DNA of 64,000 nucleotides from Beduinella massiliensis (GTDB lineage Bacteria; Bacillota; Clostridia; Christensenellales; Aristaeellaceae), in NCBI RefSeq assembly GCF_900199405.1, contig NZ_LT963430.1, forward strand, positions 3,007,605 to 3,071,604, in the 5' to 3' direction. Shown here piece after piece: positions 53,805 through 62,522 of this stretch (positions are counted from its first letter, which is position 1; each line of letters starts with the position of its first letter). Made by a program: the position numbers and the translations under genes. The notes beneath the pieces are model-generated. The model searched no databases. It saw nothing but the letters and a program-made list of their open reading frames with translations, and was not told the DNA's origin.

Positions 53805-54917
53805 TTACGGCTTCAGCGTAAAGCGGAGCAGTACGGGGTTATGGTCGCTGTAGGCGAAGTCCGTGTCGATGTTTTCCGCCGTTGCCTCGACATTCGCCGA
53901 GACGAGGAAGCCGTCAACGACCGTCACGAAGTTGACGCCCTTTTCATACGGAATTTCCGCAGCCCGGCAGGTGGGTACCTCCAGCTGGTTCTCCGCCTTC
54001 TGAATGCGGATTCCCTCCGGCAGGTCCCGCTCGTCCAGAATGGCGACCCAGGCCGGGAACTCCTGCTGGGACTCAAACGCCTCGGCCGCCTCGGTGCCCA
54101 GGGCATGGTTGAAGTCTCCGCCGACGATGACGTAGTTTCCTTTCGCGTATTCATCCGACATCATCCCGGCGAGCATGTCCATCTGCTGCTGACGGTACAC
54201 GCCGCCCTCGTCGTAGGCGGACATGTGGCTGTTGATCAGCACGAGCTCGCCGCCGCCCTCGACAGGAAGACGGTTCACGGCAAAGCAGCGGTCCAGGTCG
54301 AAGAACTTGTCCGGGAACGCCTCCGAGATCGGATAGCTCCGGCGCACGCTCTCGTCGATCCGGTAGCGGCTGAGCACGCCCAAGCCCGCCGTCGTCGCCC
54401 CATGCGGGTCGTGAAAGGGATACGCCAGAAAGGGCGTATGGAAGTTCACCGCGAACACGCTGCCGTACCCAGGCAGCGTCTTTCGCAGGTTCTCCCACTG
54501 ATTCAGGTGATAGCTGCGATCCGCGTCCAGATCGACCTCCTGCAGAAGCACGAAGTCCGGCGAGAGCGCGGCGATCGTCTCCGCCGCGCCGCGCGTATGC
54601 TGCGCGACCGATTCAGCGCTGATCGCCTTGCCGTAGCGTCCGCTGACAGCCTCGCCGCTCTTCATCACACCCGTATCCATGAAAAAGCTGTAATCCGGCC
54701 CGTACGCGCCAAAGCCGATGTTGTACGTCGCCGCCGTGTACTCCCTGCCGGGCTCGAGCGCCGCCTCCTGCGGGTTTTCGACCGTGAGCTTCTCCCCATC
54801 CGGGATGCGGTTGTACTGCACGGCCACGTAGCCCACATAGAGACCAACGGCCGCCCCCAGGACGAGCACGGCGAGCACAAGCCCCCATAAAATCCTCTTG
54901 ACCATGCGGCCTTTCAT
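53805..54917 (-). CDS. Membrane-anchored endonuclease/exonuclease/phosphatase-family protein
   Basis: A 370-aa protein with one N-terminal helix (ILWGLVLAVLVLGAAVGLYVGY) and an extracytoplasmic EEP domain. Catalytic landmarks are TYNIGFG, LLQEVDLDADR, VLINSHMSAYDEG, IVGGDFNHALG and the terminal YSDHNPVLL. The family includes sphingomyelinase- and DNase-I-like phosphodiesterases; substrate unknown. The start at 54917 has AAGGGG 8 bases upstream. Follows the sugar kinase gene by 88 bases, possibly on the same transcript. Confidence 0.85.
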   Translation of the reverse strand: MKGRMVKRILWGLVLAVLVLGAAVGLYVGYVAVQYNRIPDGEKLTVENPQEAALEPGREYTAATYNIGFGAYGPDYSFFMDTGVMKSGEAVSGRYGKAISAESVAQHTRGAAETIAALSPDFVLLQEVDLDADRSYHLNQWENLRKTLPGYGSVFAVNFHTPFLAYPFHDPHGATTAGLGVLSRYRIDESVRRSYPISEAFPDKFFDLDRCFAVNRLPVEGGGELVLINSHMSAYDEGGVYRQQQMDMLAGMMSDEYAKGNYVIVGGDFNHALGTEAAEAFESQQEFPAWVAILDERDLPEGIRIQKAENQLEVPTCRAAEIPYEKGVNFVTVVDGFLVSANVEATAENIDTDFAYSDHNPVLLRFTLKP

Positions 54918-55005
54918 AATCCGCACCCCTTTCGCTTTCCTATCGTCCCCCAAAGCTTACCACATACCGGGCCAAAGCGCAATGCGCATAAGGGCGCGTC
55001 CGGGT

Positions 55006-56046
55006 TCATCGGTTCATTTCGCTCTTGCTGCCCGTCTGATGATCGCAGATGATCCGCTCGATCTCTCCCGGGCTGCTGTCCGGCAGGTCGCCGGGCACGG
55101 TATTCTTGATCGCGGACATCGCGTTGCCGTAGCGCAGGGCGCGTTCAAAGTCGCCGGAGGAGAGCAGGCCATACAGCACGCCCGCGACATAAGCGTCGCC
55201 GCTGCCGATGCGGTCGATGACCTCGATGTTGCGGTAGGGCTCCTCGGTGAAAAAAGCGTTTCGCTCCGCGCTGTAGATGGTCGAGGTGAAGGTATGCTTG
55301 CGCGGGCTGATGATCGTGCGCGCGGTGGAGGCGACGGCGGATATGCCGAACTGGTCGCAGTAACCGCGCATGATCTCCTCCATGGTGCCCGTGCGGGCCA
55401 TCATGCGACGGCTCGTCTCTTCGGAGACGAAGAGGATGTCCACCATCGGCAAAATGCCCTGGATGACCTCCCGCGCGCGGTCCTCATCCCAGAGGTTGGC
55501 GCGGTAATTGCAGTCAAACGAGATGACCGCGCCCGCTTCATGAAAACGCTTGATCATCTCTACCCCCGTAGCGCAGGTGTGCCCGGTCAGCGCGAGCGTA
55601 ATGCCGCTGGTATGGAAGAGCCGGGTCGACGCATACATGCTCTCCGGCAGCTCGCTGAGCTCCAGCGTGGTGAAGGCCGAGCCCGCCCGGTCATACACCA
55701 CGCTGGACTTTCTGGGGTAAGCGCCGCCTTCGTAGTAGTAGATGCCGAGGCGCGCCCCGCGCTCCGCGTCGTAGATCAGGTAGTCGTCGCTGACGCCGCA
55801 AAAACGGATGCGATTCTTGATGAAGCTGCCGATCTCGTTGTGCGGCAGCTTGGTGATGACGCCCGTGCGCAGGCCCAGCAGCGATATGCCGGAAACGACG
55901 TTCAATTCCGAGCCGCCCGCGCGCTTTTCAAACACGTCCCCCTGGCCGATGCGCTCGTGGTTCACGGGCGAAAGCCGCAGCATGACCTCGCCGAGCCCCA
56001 GCGCGTCAAACGCCCTCGCGGTTTTCAGCCTTTCCATCATCGTCAT
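55006..56046 (-). CDS. PfkB-family sugar kinase (KdgK-like)
   Basis: A 346-aa ribokinase-fold kinase. GEVMLRLSP, FEKRAGGSELNVVSGISLLGL and the ATP/catalytic loop IDRIGSGDAYVAGVL (catalytic Asp in GSGD) are present. It most resembles 2-keto-3-deoxygluconate kinases, which phosphorylate the product of sugar-acid dehydratases, but fructokinase-like activity cannot be excluded. The start at 56046 has GGAGGT 8 bases upstream. Confidence 0.85.
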   Translation of the reverse strand: MTMMERLKTARAFDALGLGEVMLRLSPVNHERIGQGDVFEKRAGGSELNVVSGISLLGLRTGVITKLPHNEIGSFIKNRIRFCGVSDDYLIYDAERGARLGIYYYEGGAYPRKSSVVYDRAGSAFTTLELSELPESMYASTRLFHTSGITLALTGHTCATGVEMIKRFHEAGAVISFDCNYRANLWDEDRAREVIQGILPMVDILFVSEETSRRMMARTGTMEEIMRGYCDQFGISAVASTARTIISPRKHTFTSTIYSAERNAFFTEEPYRNIEVIDRIGSGDAYVAGVLYGLLSSGDFERALRYGNAMSAIKNTVPGDLPDSSPGEIERIICDHQTGSKSEMNR

Positions 56047-56094
56047 ACATTCCACCTCCGGTTGATTTTTCTGTTCCGGGGCCTCTTTTTCTCC

Positions 56095-56124
56095 ATTATC
56101 CCCCAGAACGCGTTCCGCTGTCAA
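56095..56124 (-). promoter_or_regulatory. Promoter of the sugar kinase gene
   Basis: Minus-strand TTGACA (56119-56124), 18 bp, GATAAT (56095-56100), about 45 bases before the start codon. Confidence 0.72.
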
Positions 56125-56233
56125 GCGCGCATATCCTCCGGCGCCGCCTATTTTCGTCCATTTTGCGCATAGCGGACGCGGCAAGCCGTATGCTACAATG
56201 CCTGCATCAGATCAAAAAGGCAGGCGCATCCCC

Positions 56234-56722
56234 GTGAAGGAAAAGGAAATCAAGACAAACGCCATGCGCGCGCTGGAACGCGCGCAGGTCGCCTACACCC
56301 CCCACGAATACGACCCGGAGGGCGGCATCGACGGCGTGCACGTAGCCTCCGTGCTCGGCGTCGACCCGGCCCGCGTCTTCAAGACGCTCGTGACGCAGGG
56401 AAAGAGCCGCGCTTACTTCGTCTTCGTGATTCCCGTCGCGGAAGAACTGGACCTCAAAAAGGCCGCGCGCGCGGCGGGCGAAAAGGCCATCGAGATGCTG
56501 CCCGTAAAGGACCTGCTCTCGGTCACCGGATACATCCGGGGCGGTTGCAGCCCCGTAGGCATGAAAAAAGTTTTTCCTACCTTCATACACGAGAGCGCCC
56601 TTTCGCAGCAGCGCATCCTCGTGAGCGCGGGCAAGATCGGCCATCAGGTGGAGGTGGAGCCGCGGGCGCTCGCCGCGCTCGTCCGCGCGCGGTTCGAGGA
56701 TTTGACCTCCGCGAGGGGATAG
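56234..56722 (+). CDS. ybaK: Cys-tRNA(Pro)/Cys-tRNA(Cys) deacylase YbaK-like
   Basis: A 162-aa trans-editing deacylase that removes mischarged cysteine from tRNA-Pro. EIKTNAMRALERAQVAYTPHEYD, VFKTLVTQGKSRAYFVFVIPV with catalytic Lys, and GYIRGGCSPVGMKK are hallmarks. The GTG start at 56234 was preferred: the upstream ATG (56198) overlaps a TACAAT -10-like element and lacks a ribosome-binding site. Monocistronic. Confidence 0.9.
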   Translation: MKEKEIKTNAMRALERAQVAYTPHEYDPEGGIDGVHVASVLGVDPARVFKTLVTQGKSRAYFVFVIPVAEELDLKKAARAAGEKAIEMLPVKDLLSVTGYIRGGCSPVGMKKVFPTFIHESALSQQRILVSAGKIGHQVEVEPRALAALVRARFEDLTSARG

Positions 56723-56880
56723 GAACGGGCTTTTTAACGGCGAAGGAGCCGGCGCGCAGGCTGTGCCAAATTGAAGCGCGAACGCCGGGCGCAGCGCCCC
56801 CAACGCCTCCTTCATCTTCTTCCGCCGTGCCTTTTCCTGTACGTCAGACGGCTTTGTGCCGCGCTTTATTCCGATAAAAC

Positions 56881-56925
56881 GCCCCGATCAGAAAATTTCG
56901 ACAACTTTCTGATCGGGGCGTTTTT
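56881..56925. terminator. Bidirectional terminator between ybaK and the DUF4250 gene
   Basis: GCCCCGATCAGAAA (56881-56894) pairs with TTTCTGATCGGGGC (56906-56919), followed by GTTTTTCG on the plus strand and by GTTTTATCGG on the minus strand. Confidence 0.85.
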
Positions 56926-56940
56926 CGATAAACGGATCTC

Positions 56941-57120
56941 CTATACGAATTGATTCTGCGCTTCGCTGTAGCGATAGCTGATGTTTTCAAGCTTTTCGCG
57001 CAGCGCGCCCTCTTCCCAGCCGAGGTCTTCGCACAACGCCTGAAGCGTCGTATAGCGGTCGCGCAGGCGCATATTGACCAGGCTGAGCAGCATCACGGGG
57101 TCGTTGGGCATCCTCTCCAT
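56941..57120 (-). CDS. DUF4250 domain protein
   Basis: A 59-aa protein reading MERMPNDPVMLLSLVNMRLR ... and ending in SYRYSEAQNQFV. The pattern 'PNDPxMLLSxVNxxLRDxYxxLxxLCxDLG' followed by a second helix ending NQF is that of the DUF4250 family of Firmicutes; function unknown. AGGAGG lies 7 bases upstream of the ATG. It follows the MATE gene by 12 bases, probably on one transcript. Confidence 0.85.
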   Translation of the reverse strand: MERMPNDPVMLLSLVNMRLRDRYTTLQALCEDLGWEEGALREKLENISYRYSEAQNQFV

Positions 57121-57132
57121 CGTCCATCCTCC

Positions 57133-58461
57133 TCAAATTGCCCGCATGCCCATCCACTTGCCGCTGCGGTAACGCAGGACAAAGCAGACGATGCGGCAGC
57201 ACCAATCTACGATCATCGCGATCCACACGCCGACAGCGCCAAGGCCCAGCCCGATGCCGAGCACGACGCTAAGCACGATGCGGAAGACGACCATCGAGGC
57301 GATGGACACGACCATCGGAAAACGCACGTCGCCCGCCGCGCGCAGGGCATTTGGCAGCGTAAAGGACAGCGGCCACATCAGGATCGCCAGCCCGTCGTGA
57401 ATCCATACCAGCGTGCGGGTGAGCTTGAGCGTCTCCGACGACAGGTTGCCGTAGGCCTTTAAGATCAGCGGAAGCAGCAGCAGAATGCCCGCGTTGATGG
57501 CAAGCGTTCCCAGATAGGAGAGCTTCAGCAGCTTCTTCGTGTAATGCTTTGCCTGCTCCGCATCGCCCGCGCCCACGCATTGGCCGATGACGGTAATCAT
57601 CGCCAGGTTGACCGCCTTGCCGGGGATCGTGCCCAGGCCGTCCAGCGTATTGGCGACCGCGTTGGCGGCGATCTGCGTGGTGCCGAACGTCGCGATGATG
57701 GCAACCACCAGCACGCGTCCGAGCTCGAACAGGCCGTTTTCCAGCCCATTGGGCACGCCAATGTGCAGGATGCGGCGAATCATCTCGCCGTCGGGTCGAA
57801 AGCCTCTCAGCGTTCGGACGCAGACGGGGTTGCGGACGTCCCCGAGCAGGCGCATCATCATCGCCGCAGCGACCACGCGCGAAACGAGCGTCGCGACGGC
57901 CACGCCCGCCACCGGGATATGAAACAGGAAGATAAACAGCGCGTTGAGGACGATGTTGACCGCGTTCATCACCAACGAAACCAGCATGGAGATGCGCGAG
58001 TTGCCCATCGCCCGGTACAGGGCAGCGCCCGCGTTGTACACCGCGAGGAACGGATAGGAAACGGCGGTGATGCGGAAGTACACGAGCGCCGCCTCGAATA
58101 CGTCCGCCTCGATAGAGCCGAAGAAGAGGCGGATGATCGGCGCGGCCAGCAGGAGCGTTATGGCCATGATGCATGCGCCGATGGCCGTGGAGATGAAGAG
58201 CAGCTGCTCCGCGGACCTGCAGGCGAGCCCACGGTCGCGTCGGCCCAGATACTGCGCGCAAACGACCGCGCCGCCCGTCGCCAGCGCGGAAAAGACGTTG
58301 ATGAGCACGACTGCGACCATATCCACCAGCGAGACGCCGGAAACGGCGGCCTCGCCCGCGTAGGATACCATCATCACGTCGATCATGCCGACCGCGATGG
58401 CGAGCACCTGTTCGACGAAGAGCGGCAGGATCAGCCGCTTGAGGTCCTGATTGCTGAACAC
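57133..58461 (-). CDS. MATE family efflux transporter
   Basis: A 442-aa permease with 12 hydrophobic helices in two homologous halves. LPLFVEQVLAIAVGMIDVMMVSYAGEAAVSGVSL and LGTLAINAGILLLLPLILKAYG are typical of NorM/DinF-type MATE proteins, which export cationic drugs by Na+ or H+ antiport. Substrate unknown. GTG start, with AGAGGAAA about 8 bases upstream. Probably co-transcribed with the DUF4250 gene. Confidence 0.92.
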   Translation of the reverse strand: MFSNQDLKRLILPLFVEQVLAIAVGMIDVMMVSYAGEAAVSGVSLVDMVAVVLINVFSALATGGAVVCAQYLGRRDRGLACRSAEQLLFISTAIGACIMAITLLLAAPIIRLFFGSIEADVFEAALVYFRITAVSYPFLAVYNAGAALYRAMGNSRISMLVSLVMNAVNIVLNALFIFLFHIPVAGVAVATLVSRVVAAAMMMRLLGDVRNPVCVRTLRGFRPDGEMIRRILHIGVPNGLENGLFELGRVLVVAIIATFGTTQIAANAVANTLDGLGTIPGKAVNLAMITVIGQCVGAGDAEQAKHYTKKLLKLSYLGTLAINAGILLLLPLILKAYGNLSSETLKLTRTLVWIHDGLAILMWPLSFTLPNALRAAGDVRFPMVVSIASMVVFRIVLSVVLGIGLGLGAVGVWIAMIVDWCCRIVCFVLRYRSGKWMGMRAI

Positions 58462-58499
58462 GAGGCGAATTTCCTCTTTTCTTCCGAAGTAACCGTCTC

Positions 58500-58528
58500 A
58501 TTTTACGCCCGATCCCGCCAAAAAGCAA
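58500..58528 (-). promoter_or_regulatory. Promoter of the MATE gene
   Basis: Minus-strand TTGCTT (58523-58528), 17 bp, TAAAAT (58500-58505), about 38 bases before the GTG start. Confidence 0.6.
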
Positions 58529-58535
58529 GGGTGCG

Positions 58536-59900
58536 TCAGCGCAGGAACATGCGGATCATCTTGTCCTTCCATCCCTTATAGGGGTGATAGCGCATCGGCA
58601 GGTCCAGCCAGTTGGCCTTTTTGACGATGGAACGCATGTGGCTGAAGGTTTCAAAGCTGCGCCTGCCGTGGTAGCTGCCCATACCGCTGTTTCCGACGCC
58701 GCCAAAGCCCATGTGCGTCGTCGCCAGGTGGATAATCGTATCGTTTACGCAGCCGCCGCCGAAAGACAGGCTGTCCAGAATGCGCCTCTGCACGGCCTTG
58801 TCGGTCGTAAACAGGTAGAGCGCCAACGGCTTTTCGCCCTCCCGTACGAAGTCGATCACCTCGCCGACGTCCTCAAAGGTCATCACCGGCAGGATCGGTC
58901 CAAAGATTTCCTCCTGCATGATGGGGCTCTCCCGCGTCACGCCGGTCAGAATCGTCGGAGCCATGCGCAGCCCCTGCGTCTCGCCGCCGCAGACGACCTG
59001 TTCGCCTTCGATGAGCCCCTTCAGCCGCGCCATGTGCTTTTCGTTCACGATGCGCGGCAGGTTTTCACAATCGAGCGGACGTTCGCCGAAAAAGCTGCGA
59101 ATCTCCTTTTGAATGCCTGAAAGCAGCGCGTCCCTGACGGACGCGTGCACCAGAAGGTAGTCCGGCGCCACGCAGGTCTGCCCCGCGTTCAGGTACTTTC
59201 CAAAGGCGATGCGCCGGGCGGCCACAGCGATATCCGCCGTGCTGTCCACGATGCACGGGCTCTTGCCGCCCAGCTCCAGCGTCACCGGGATCAGGTGCTT
59301 CGCGGCGGATTCCATCACGAGCTTCCCCACCGTCACCCCGCCCGTGAAGAAGATCGTGTCGAAGCGCTGCTTGAGCAGATCCTGATTCTCCTGCCTGCCG
59401 CCCTGCACGACGGTCACGTGCTCCGGCGCAAAGCACGAAGCCACGATGTCCGCCATCACCTGCGAGGTCGCGGGCGCGTAGGCCGAGGGCTTGAGCACCA
59501 CGCAGTTGCCCGCCGCCACCGCGCCGATCAGCGGCTCCATGCTGAGCTGGAAGGGGTAGTTCCACGGCGCCATCACGAGCGCGACGCCGTAGGGCTCGGG
59601 CGATACAAAGGAGCGCGATGGGAACTGTGCGAGCGGCGTCGCCACCGTGCGCTCGCGGCTCCAGCGGCGGATGTGGCCGATCTGGCAGCGCAGTTCGTCG
59701 AGCGCGAGGCCCGTTTCGGTCATGTACGTCTCGGACGGCGCCTTGTTCAGGTCCTTTTTCAAGGCATCGTTGATCTTCTCTTCGCGCGCGCGAATTTCGT
59801 CCTGCAGCTTTTTCAGGCAGGCAATCCGGGTCTCGACCGGGCGCGTCGCGCCGGTCAGGAAGTATGCGCGCTGTGCGTTTACGATTTCTTCGATGTTCAT
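58536..59900 (-). CDS. Aldehyde dehydrogenase, class 3 type
   Basis: A 454-aa NAD(P)-dependent aldehyde dehydrogenase. APWNYPFQLSMEPLIGAVAAGN, FTGGVTVGKLV and VTLELGGKSPCIV (catalytic Glu) precede the nucleophile Cys in KYLNAGQTCVAPDYLLV. The order and short length place it in the class 3 (fatty/aromatic aldehyde) branch; the C-terminus is basic and amphipathic (HPYKGWKDKMIRMFLR). Follows the alcohol dehydrogenase by 12 bases. Confidence 0.92.
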   Translation of the reverse strand: MNIEEIVNAQRAYFLTGATRPVETRIACLKKLQDEIRAREEKINDALKKDLNKAPSETYMTETGLALDELRCQIGHIRRWSRERTVATPLAQFPSRSFVSPEPYGVALVMAPWNYPFQLSMEPLIGAVAAGNCVVLKPSAYAPATSQVMADIVASCFAPEHVTVVQGGRQENQDLLKQRFDTIFFTGGVTVGKLVMESAAKHLIPVTLELGGKSPCIVDSTADIAVAARRIAFGKYLNAGQTCVAPDYLLVHASVRDALLSGIQKEIRSFFGERPLDCENLPRIVNEKHMARLKGLIEGEQVVCGGETQGLRMAPTILTGVTRESPIMQEEIFGPILPVMTFEDVGEVIDFVREGEKPLALYLFTTDKAVQRRILDSLSFGGGCVNDTIIHLATTHMGFGGVGNSGMGSYHGRRSFETFSHMRSIVKKANWLDLPMRYHPYKGWKDKMIRMFLR

Positions 59901-59912
59901 TCGTAGTCCTCC

Positions 59913-61094
59913 TCACCATGCCGCCTTCAGAATTTCCACGACATCCTCCCGCGTAGCCTCGCGGGGGTTCACGATCATCGCCCCATCGTTGACCGCTGCC
60001 TCGGCCACGCGCGCAAAGTCCGTCTCCTGCGCCTTCGTGTCGCGCAGGCGCACGGGCAGTCCGCACAGACCGTTTAAGCGTCCCAAAAGCTCTTCGATAC
60101 ACGCGATGGACGCCTGAGCCCGCTGGGCTGCGGGCGTCTTTACGTACGCTTCCGGCCCGCAGAGGAAGAGCAGCAGCTCCTCGTAGCGCGCGCGGCAGAC
60201 GTTCAGGTTGAAGCGCATGCAGTGCGGCAGCAGGATCGCCATCGCATCCCCGTGGGGCACGCGGCACACGCCGCCCAGCGCATGGCCGATCGCGTGCACC
60301 AGACCGACCATGGAGTTGGAGAACGCCGCGCCCGCCATCATGGCCGCCGTCGCCATCTCCATGCGCGCCTCGTCTCCGCCCTTGCCGGAGGCGGCGGGCT
60401 CAATGCTCCTGGTAATCATCGAGATCGCGCCCTGCGCGTAAGCGTCGCTGACCGGGTTGTGCTGCAGGCAAGAGAACGCCTCGACCGCGTGGCAGAGCGC
60501 GTCCATGCCGGTGGAAGCCGTGATGCGCGGGGGAAGCGTGCGCGTCATGCGCGGATCGAGCACCGCCACGTCCGGCAGCAGGTTGCCGGAGATGAACTCC
60601 ATCTTGATCGAGCGCCCGTCGTCGCGCACGACCGCGACCGCCGTCGCCTCCGAGCCCGTGCCTGCCGTCGTCGGCACCGCGATGAACGGCACGCGCCTGC
60701 CGCGCGGCATGACCTCGCAGCCCATCAGCTCGCTCAAATCCTGCACGTCCTGCGAAATCACCATGCACACGCCCTTGGCGGTGTCGAGCACCGATCCGCC
60801 GCCCACCGCCACCACGCTGTCGCAGGAAAGCTCGCGATAGCGCGCCGCGATGCGCCCGACCAGCGCGACGGACGAATCGGGCGGCACGTCCGTCCAAATC
60901 TCCAGCGGCGGCATGCCCTGCTCGCTGAGCGCCCGCTCGCACAGGCCCGTCGCGCCGATCTTCAATAGCCCCGCGTCGCTGACGAGCAGCGGCCTCCCGG
61001 CGCCCAGCAACTTCAGCTCCTGAGCGATATTTTCCAGTGCAAACGCGCCCGAGAGCAGCCGGGGCGGCGTCTGAAATTCAAAATACATATTCAT
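59913..61094 (-). CDS. Iron-containing alcohol dehydrogenase
   Basis: A 393-aa group III (Fe-dependent) alcohol dehydrogenase. GGGSVLDTAKG binds the nucleotide; VPTTAGTGSEAT follows; metal ligands lie in DALCHAVEAF and HAIGHALGG and further downstream. Reduces aldehydes or oxidises primary alcohols. With the aldehyde dehydrogenase it forms an alcohol-aldehyde-acid pair. AGGAGG lies 7 bases upstream of the start. Second gene of the operon. Confidence 0.93.
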   Translation of the reverse strand: MNMYFEFQTPPRLLSGAFALENIAQELKLLGAGRPLLVSDAGLLKIGATGLCERALSEQGMPPLEIWTDVPPDSSVALVGRIAARYRELSCDSVVAVGGGSVLDTAKGVCMVISQDVQDLSELMGCEVMPRGRRVPFIAVPTTAGTGSEATAVAVVRDDGRSIKMEFISGNLLPDVAVLDPRMTRTLPPRITASTGMDALCHAVEAFSCLQHNPVSDAYAQGAISMITRSIEPAASGKGGDEARMEMATAAMMAGAAFSNSMVGLVHAIGHALGGVCRVPHGDAMAILLPHCMRFNLNVCRARYEELLLFLCGPEAYVKTPAAQRAQASIACIEELLGRLNGLCGLPVRLRDTKAQETDFARVAEAAVNDGAMIVNPREATREDVVEILKAAW

Positions 61095-61122
61095 CCTTCA
61101 TCCTCCTGTCATAAGTGCGCCA

Positions 61123-61614
61123 TCAGGCAAACGGGCAGAATACCCGCAGGTACAGCCCCACGCTGGTCATCTCCTTGCCGGGACGGCGGCGCAGGATGCG
61201 CCCGGCCCAGACCCAGGGAAAGAGATAGCTCTCCGCGATGTCCACGCAGCGCACCACCGGCATGGTCCGGGTGATGTCGCCCCGCAGTGTGAATCGGTGC
61301 TGCGCGTAGGCCTGGGCGACGCCAATCGTCCCCGTCAGCAATAGAAACGCCGCGTCCAGGTTCTTGAGGGCGATGGTCACGTCCGCGCTTTCCTCCGCCC
61401 CGGCACGCCGGACGCGTCCGCCTGTCAGCCGTACGCAAAGCTGCGGACCGCCCTCGCCGGTCGAAAGGCGCAGGACGAACCCCTCCCCCAGCGACGACAG
61501 CTCGCGCTGTACCCGCGAATCGCGCCGCCCCAGCACGTCCAGCGCGCGCCGCAGCACGAAGAGCACCACCGCGCACACGGCCCGCTTCAGCGCGCGCGTC
61601 ATCCTTCTGAACAT
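61123..61614 (-). CDS. SCP2-like lipid-binding domain protein
   Basis: A 163-aa protein with a basic, hydrophobic N-terminus (ALKRAVCAVVLFVLRRAL). The following domain alternates strands and a helix (FVLRLSTGEG; ADVTIALKNLDAAFLLLTG; AQHRFTLRGDITRTM), the pattern of SCP2 sterol-carrier-like domains, which bind acyl chains. Assignment is moderate. First gene of the operon with the two dehydrogenases; it may present a lipophilic substrate to them. The start has GAGGAG 8 bases upstream. Confidence 0.65.
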   Translation of the reverse strand: MFRRMTRALKRAVCAVVLFVLRRALDVLGRRDSRVQRELSSLGEGFVLRLSTGEGGPQLCVRLTGGRVRRAGAEESADVTIALKNLDAAFLLLTGTIGVAQAYAQHRFTLRGDITRTMPVVRCVDIAESYLFPWVWAGRILRRRPGKEMTSVGLYLRVFCPFA

Positions 61615-61652
61615 GTACTCATCTCCTCTTTCATTTTGCAGTTCAAAGCATT

Positions 61653-61681
61653 AGTATACCGCCGTTTGGACGCTTGCGCAA
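61653..61681 (-). promoter_or_regulatory. Promoter of the SCP2-ADH-ALDH operon
   Basis: Minus-strand TTGCGC (61676-61681), 17 bp, TATACT (61653-61658), about 40 bases before the first start codon. Confidence 0.6.
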
Positions 61682-61794
61682 GGAGGGATCGAAGTACCCC
61701 TGAGAAAATCCTTCCGCAAAGGAAAGGAATATCGAACCTGCGCGCAGAATAATCCTGAAATTCCACTTCGCCCAACGGCGCACAGGAGGTCATT

Positions 61795-62460
61795 ATGCGA
61801 AGGTCAAGCCCCCTTTCCAATTCGGTCTTTCAGAAGTTCTATACCGGCGGCGAGGAAATTATGAACTCCGTGACGCATGGCGTCGGCGTTCTGCTCTCGA
61901 TCGCAGGGCTCGTGCTCAACGTCGTGTTCGGCGTCCTCTCCGGCGACCCGTGGAAGTTCGCGGGCGGGCTTACGTTCGGCATCACGCTGATCCTGCTGTT
62001 CACCTGCTCCACGCTGTATCACGCGATCACAAACCAGAGAGCCAAGGCCGTGCTGCGCGTGCTCGACCACACTTCGATCTTCCTGCTGATCGCAGGCACC
62101 TACACGCCCATCACCCTGGTGACGCTGCGCGGCCCCGTGGGCTGGACGATCTTCGCCGTCGTATGGTCCGCGGCGATTCTGGGCGTCGTGCTCAACGCGG
62201 TCAGCATCGAGCGATTCAAGGTCTTTTCGATGATCTGCTACGTCGCGATGGGCTGGTGCGTGGTCTTCGCGTTCCCGCCGCTCTTCCGCGCGCTCGCGCG
62301 GCCCGGCATCTACCTGCTCATCGCGGGCGGCGTCTGCTATACGGGCGGCATCGTCTTTTACGCGCTCCGGCGCCGCTACATGCATGGCATCTGGCATCTC
62401 TTCGTGCTCGCGGGCGCTGTCTGCCACTATCTGTGCGTGCTGCTGTACGTGATCCTCTGA
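61795..62460 (+). CDS. Hemolysin III/TrhA-family membrane protein (PAQR)
   Basis: A 221-aa protein with seven hydrophobic helices. GEEIMNSVTHGVGVLLSIAG, FTCSTLYHAI, LDHTSIFLLIAGTYTPITL and the final HGIWHLFVLAGAVCHYL carry the conserved Ser, Asp and three His that bind zinc in PAQR proteins. Bacterial members influence membrane fluidity and energetics. AGGAGG lies 7 bases before the ATG. Confidence 0.92.
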   Translation: MRRSSPLSNSVFQKFYTGGEEIMNSVTHGVGVLLSIAGLVLNVVFGVLSGDPWKFAGGLTFGITLILLFTCSTLYHAITNQRAKAVLRVLDHTSIFLLIAGTYTPITLVTLRGPVGWTIFAVVWSAAILGVVLNAVSIERFKVFSMICYVAMGWCVVFAFPPLFRALARPGIYLLIAGGVCYTGGIVFYALRRRYMHGIWHLFVLAGAVCHYLCVLLYVIL

Positions 62461-62464
62461 TCTG

Positions 62465-62473
62465 TGGTATAAT
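62465..62473 (+). promoter_or_regulatory. Extended -10 promoter of the glycosyltransferase gene
   Basis: TGGTATAAT gives TGn plus a perfect TATAAT (62468-62473), 50 bases before the start codon and just after the trhA stop. No good -35 is visible. Confidence 0.6.
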
Positions 62474-62522
62474 ACAAAAATCTGCACCGTGCGCAAAGCA
62501 CAAATGCCTTGGAGGAATACAA

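Noticed and set aside
56723-56880. Open plus-strand frame after ybaK
   Set aside because: No ribosome-binding site or domain, and it runs into a terminator; probably non-coding trailer.
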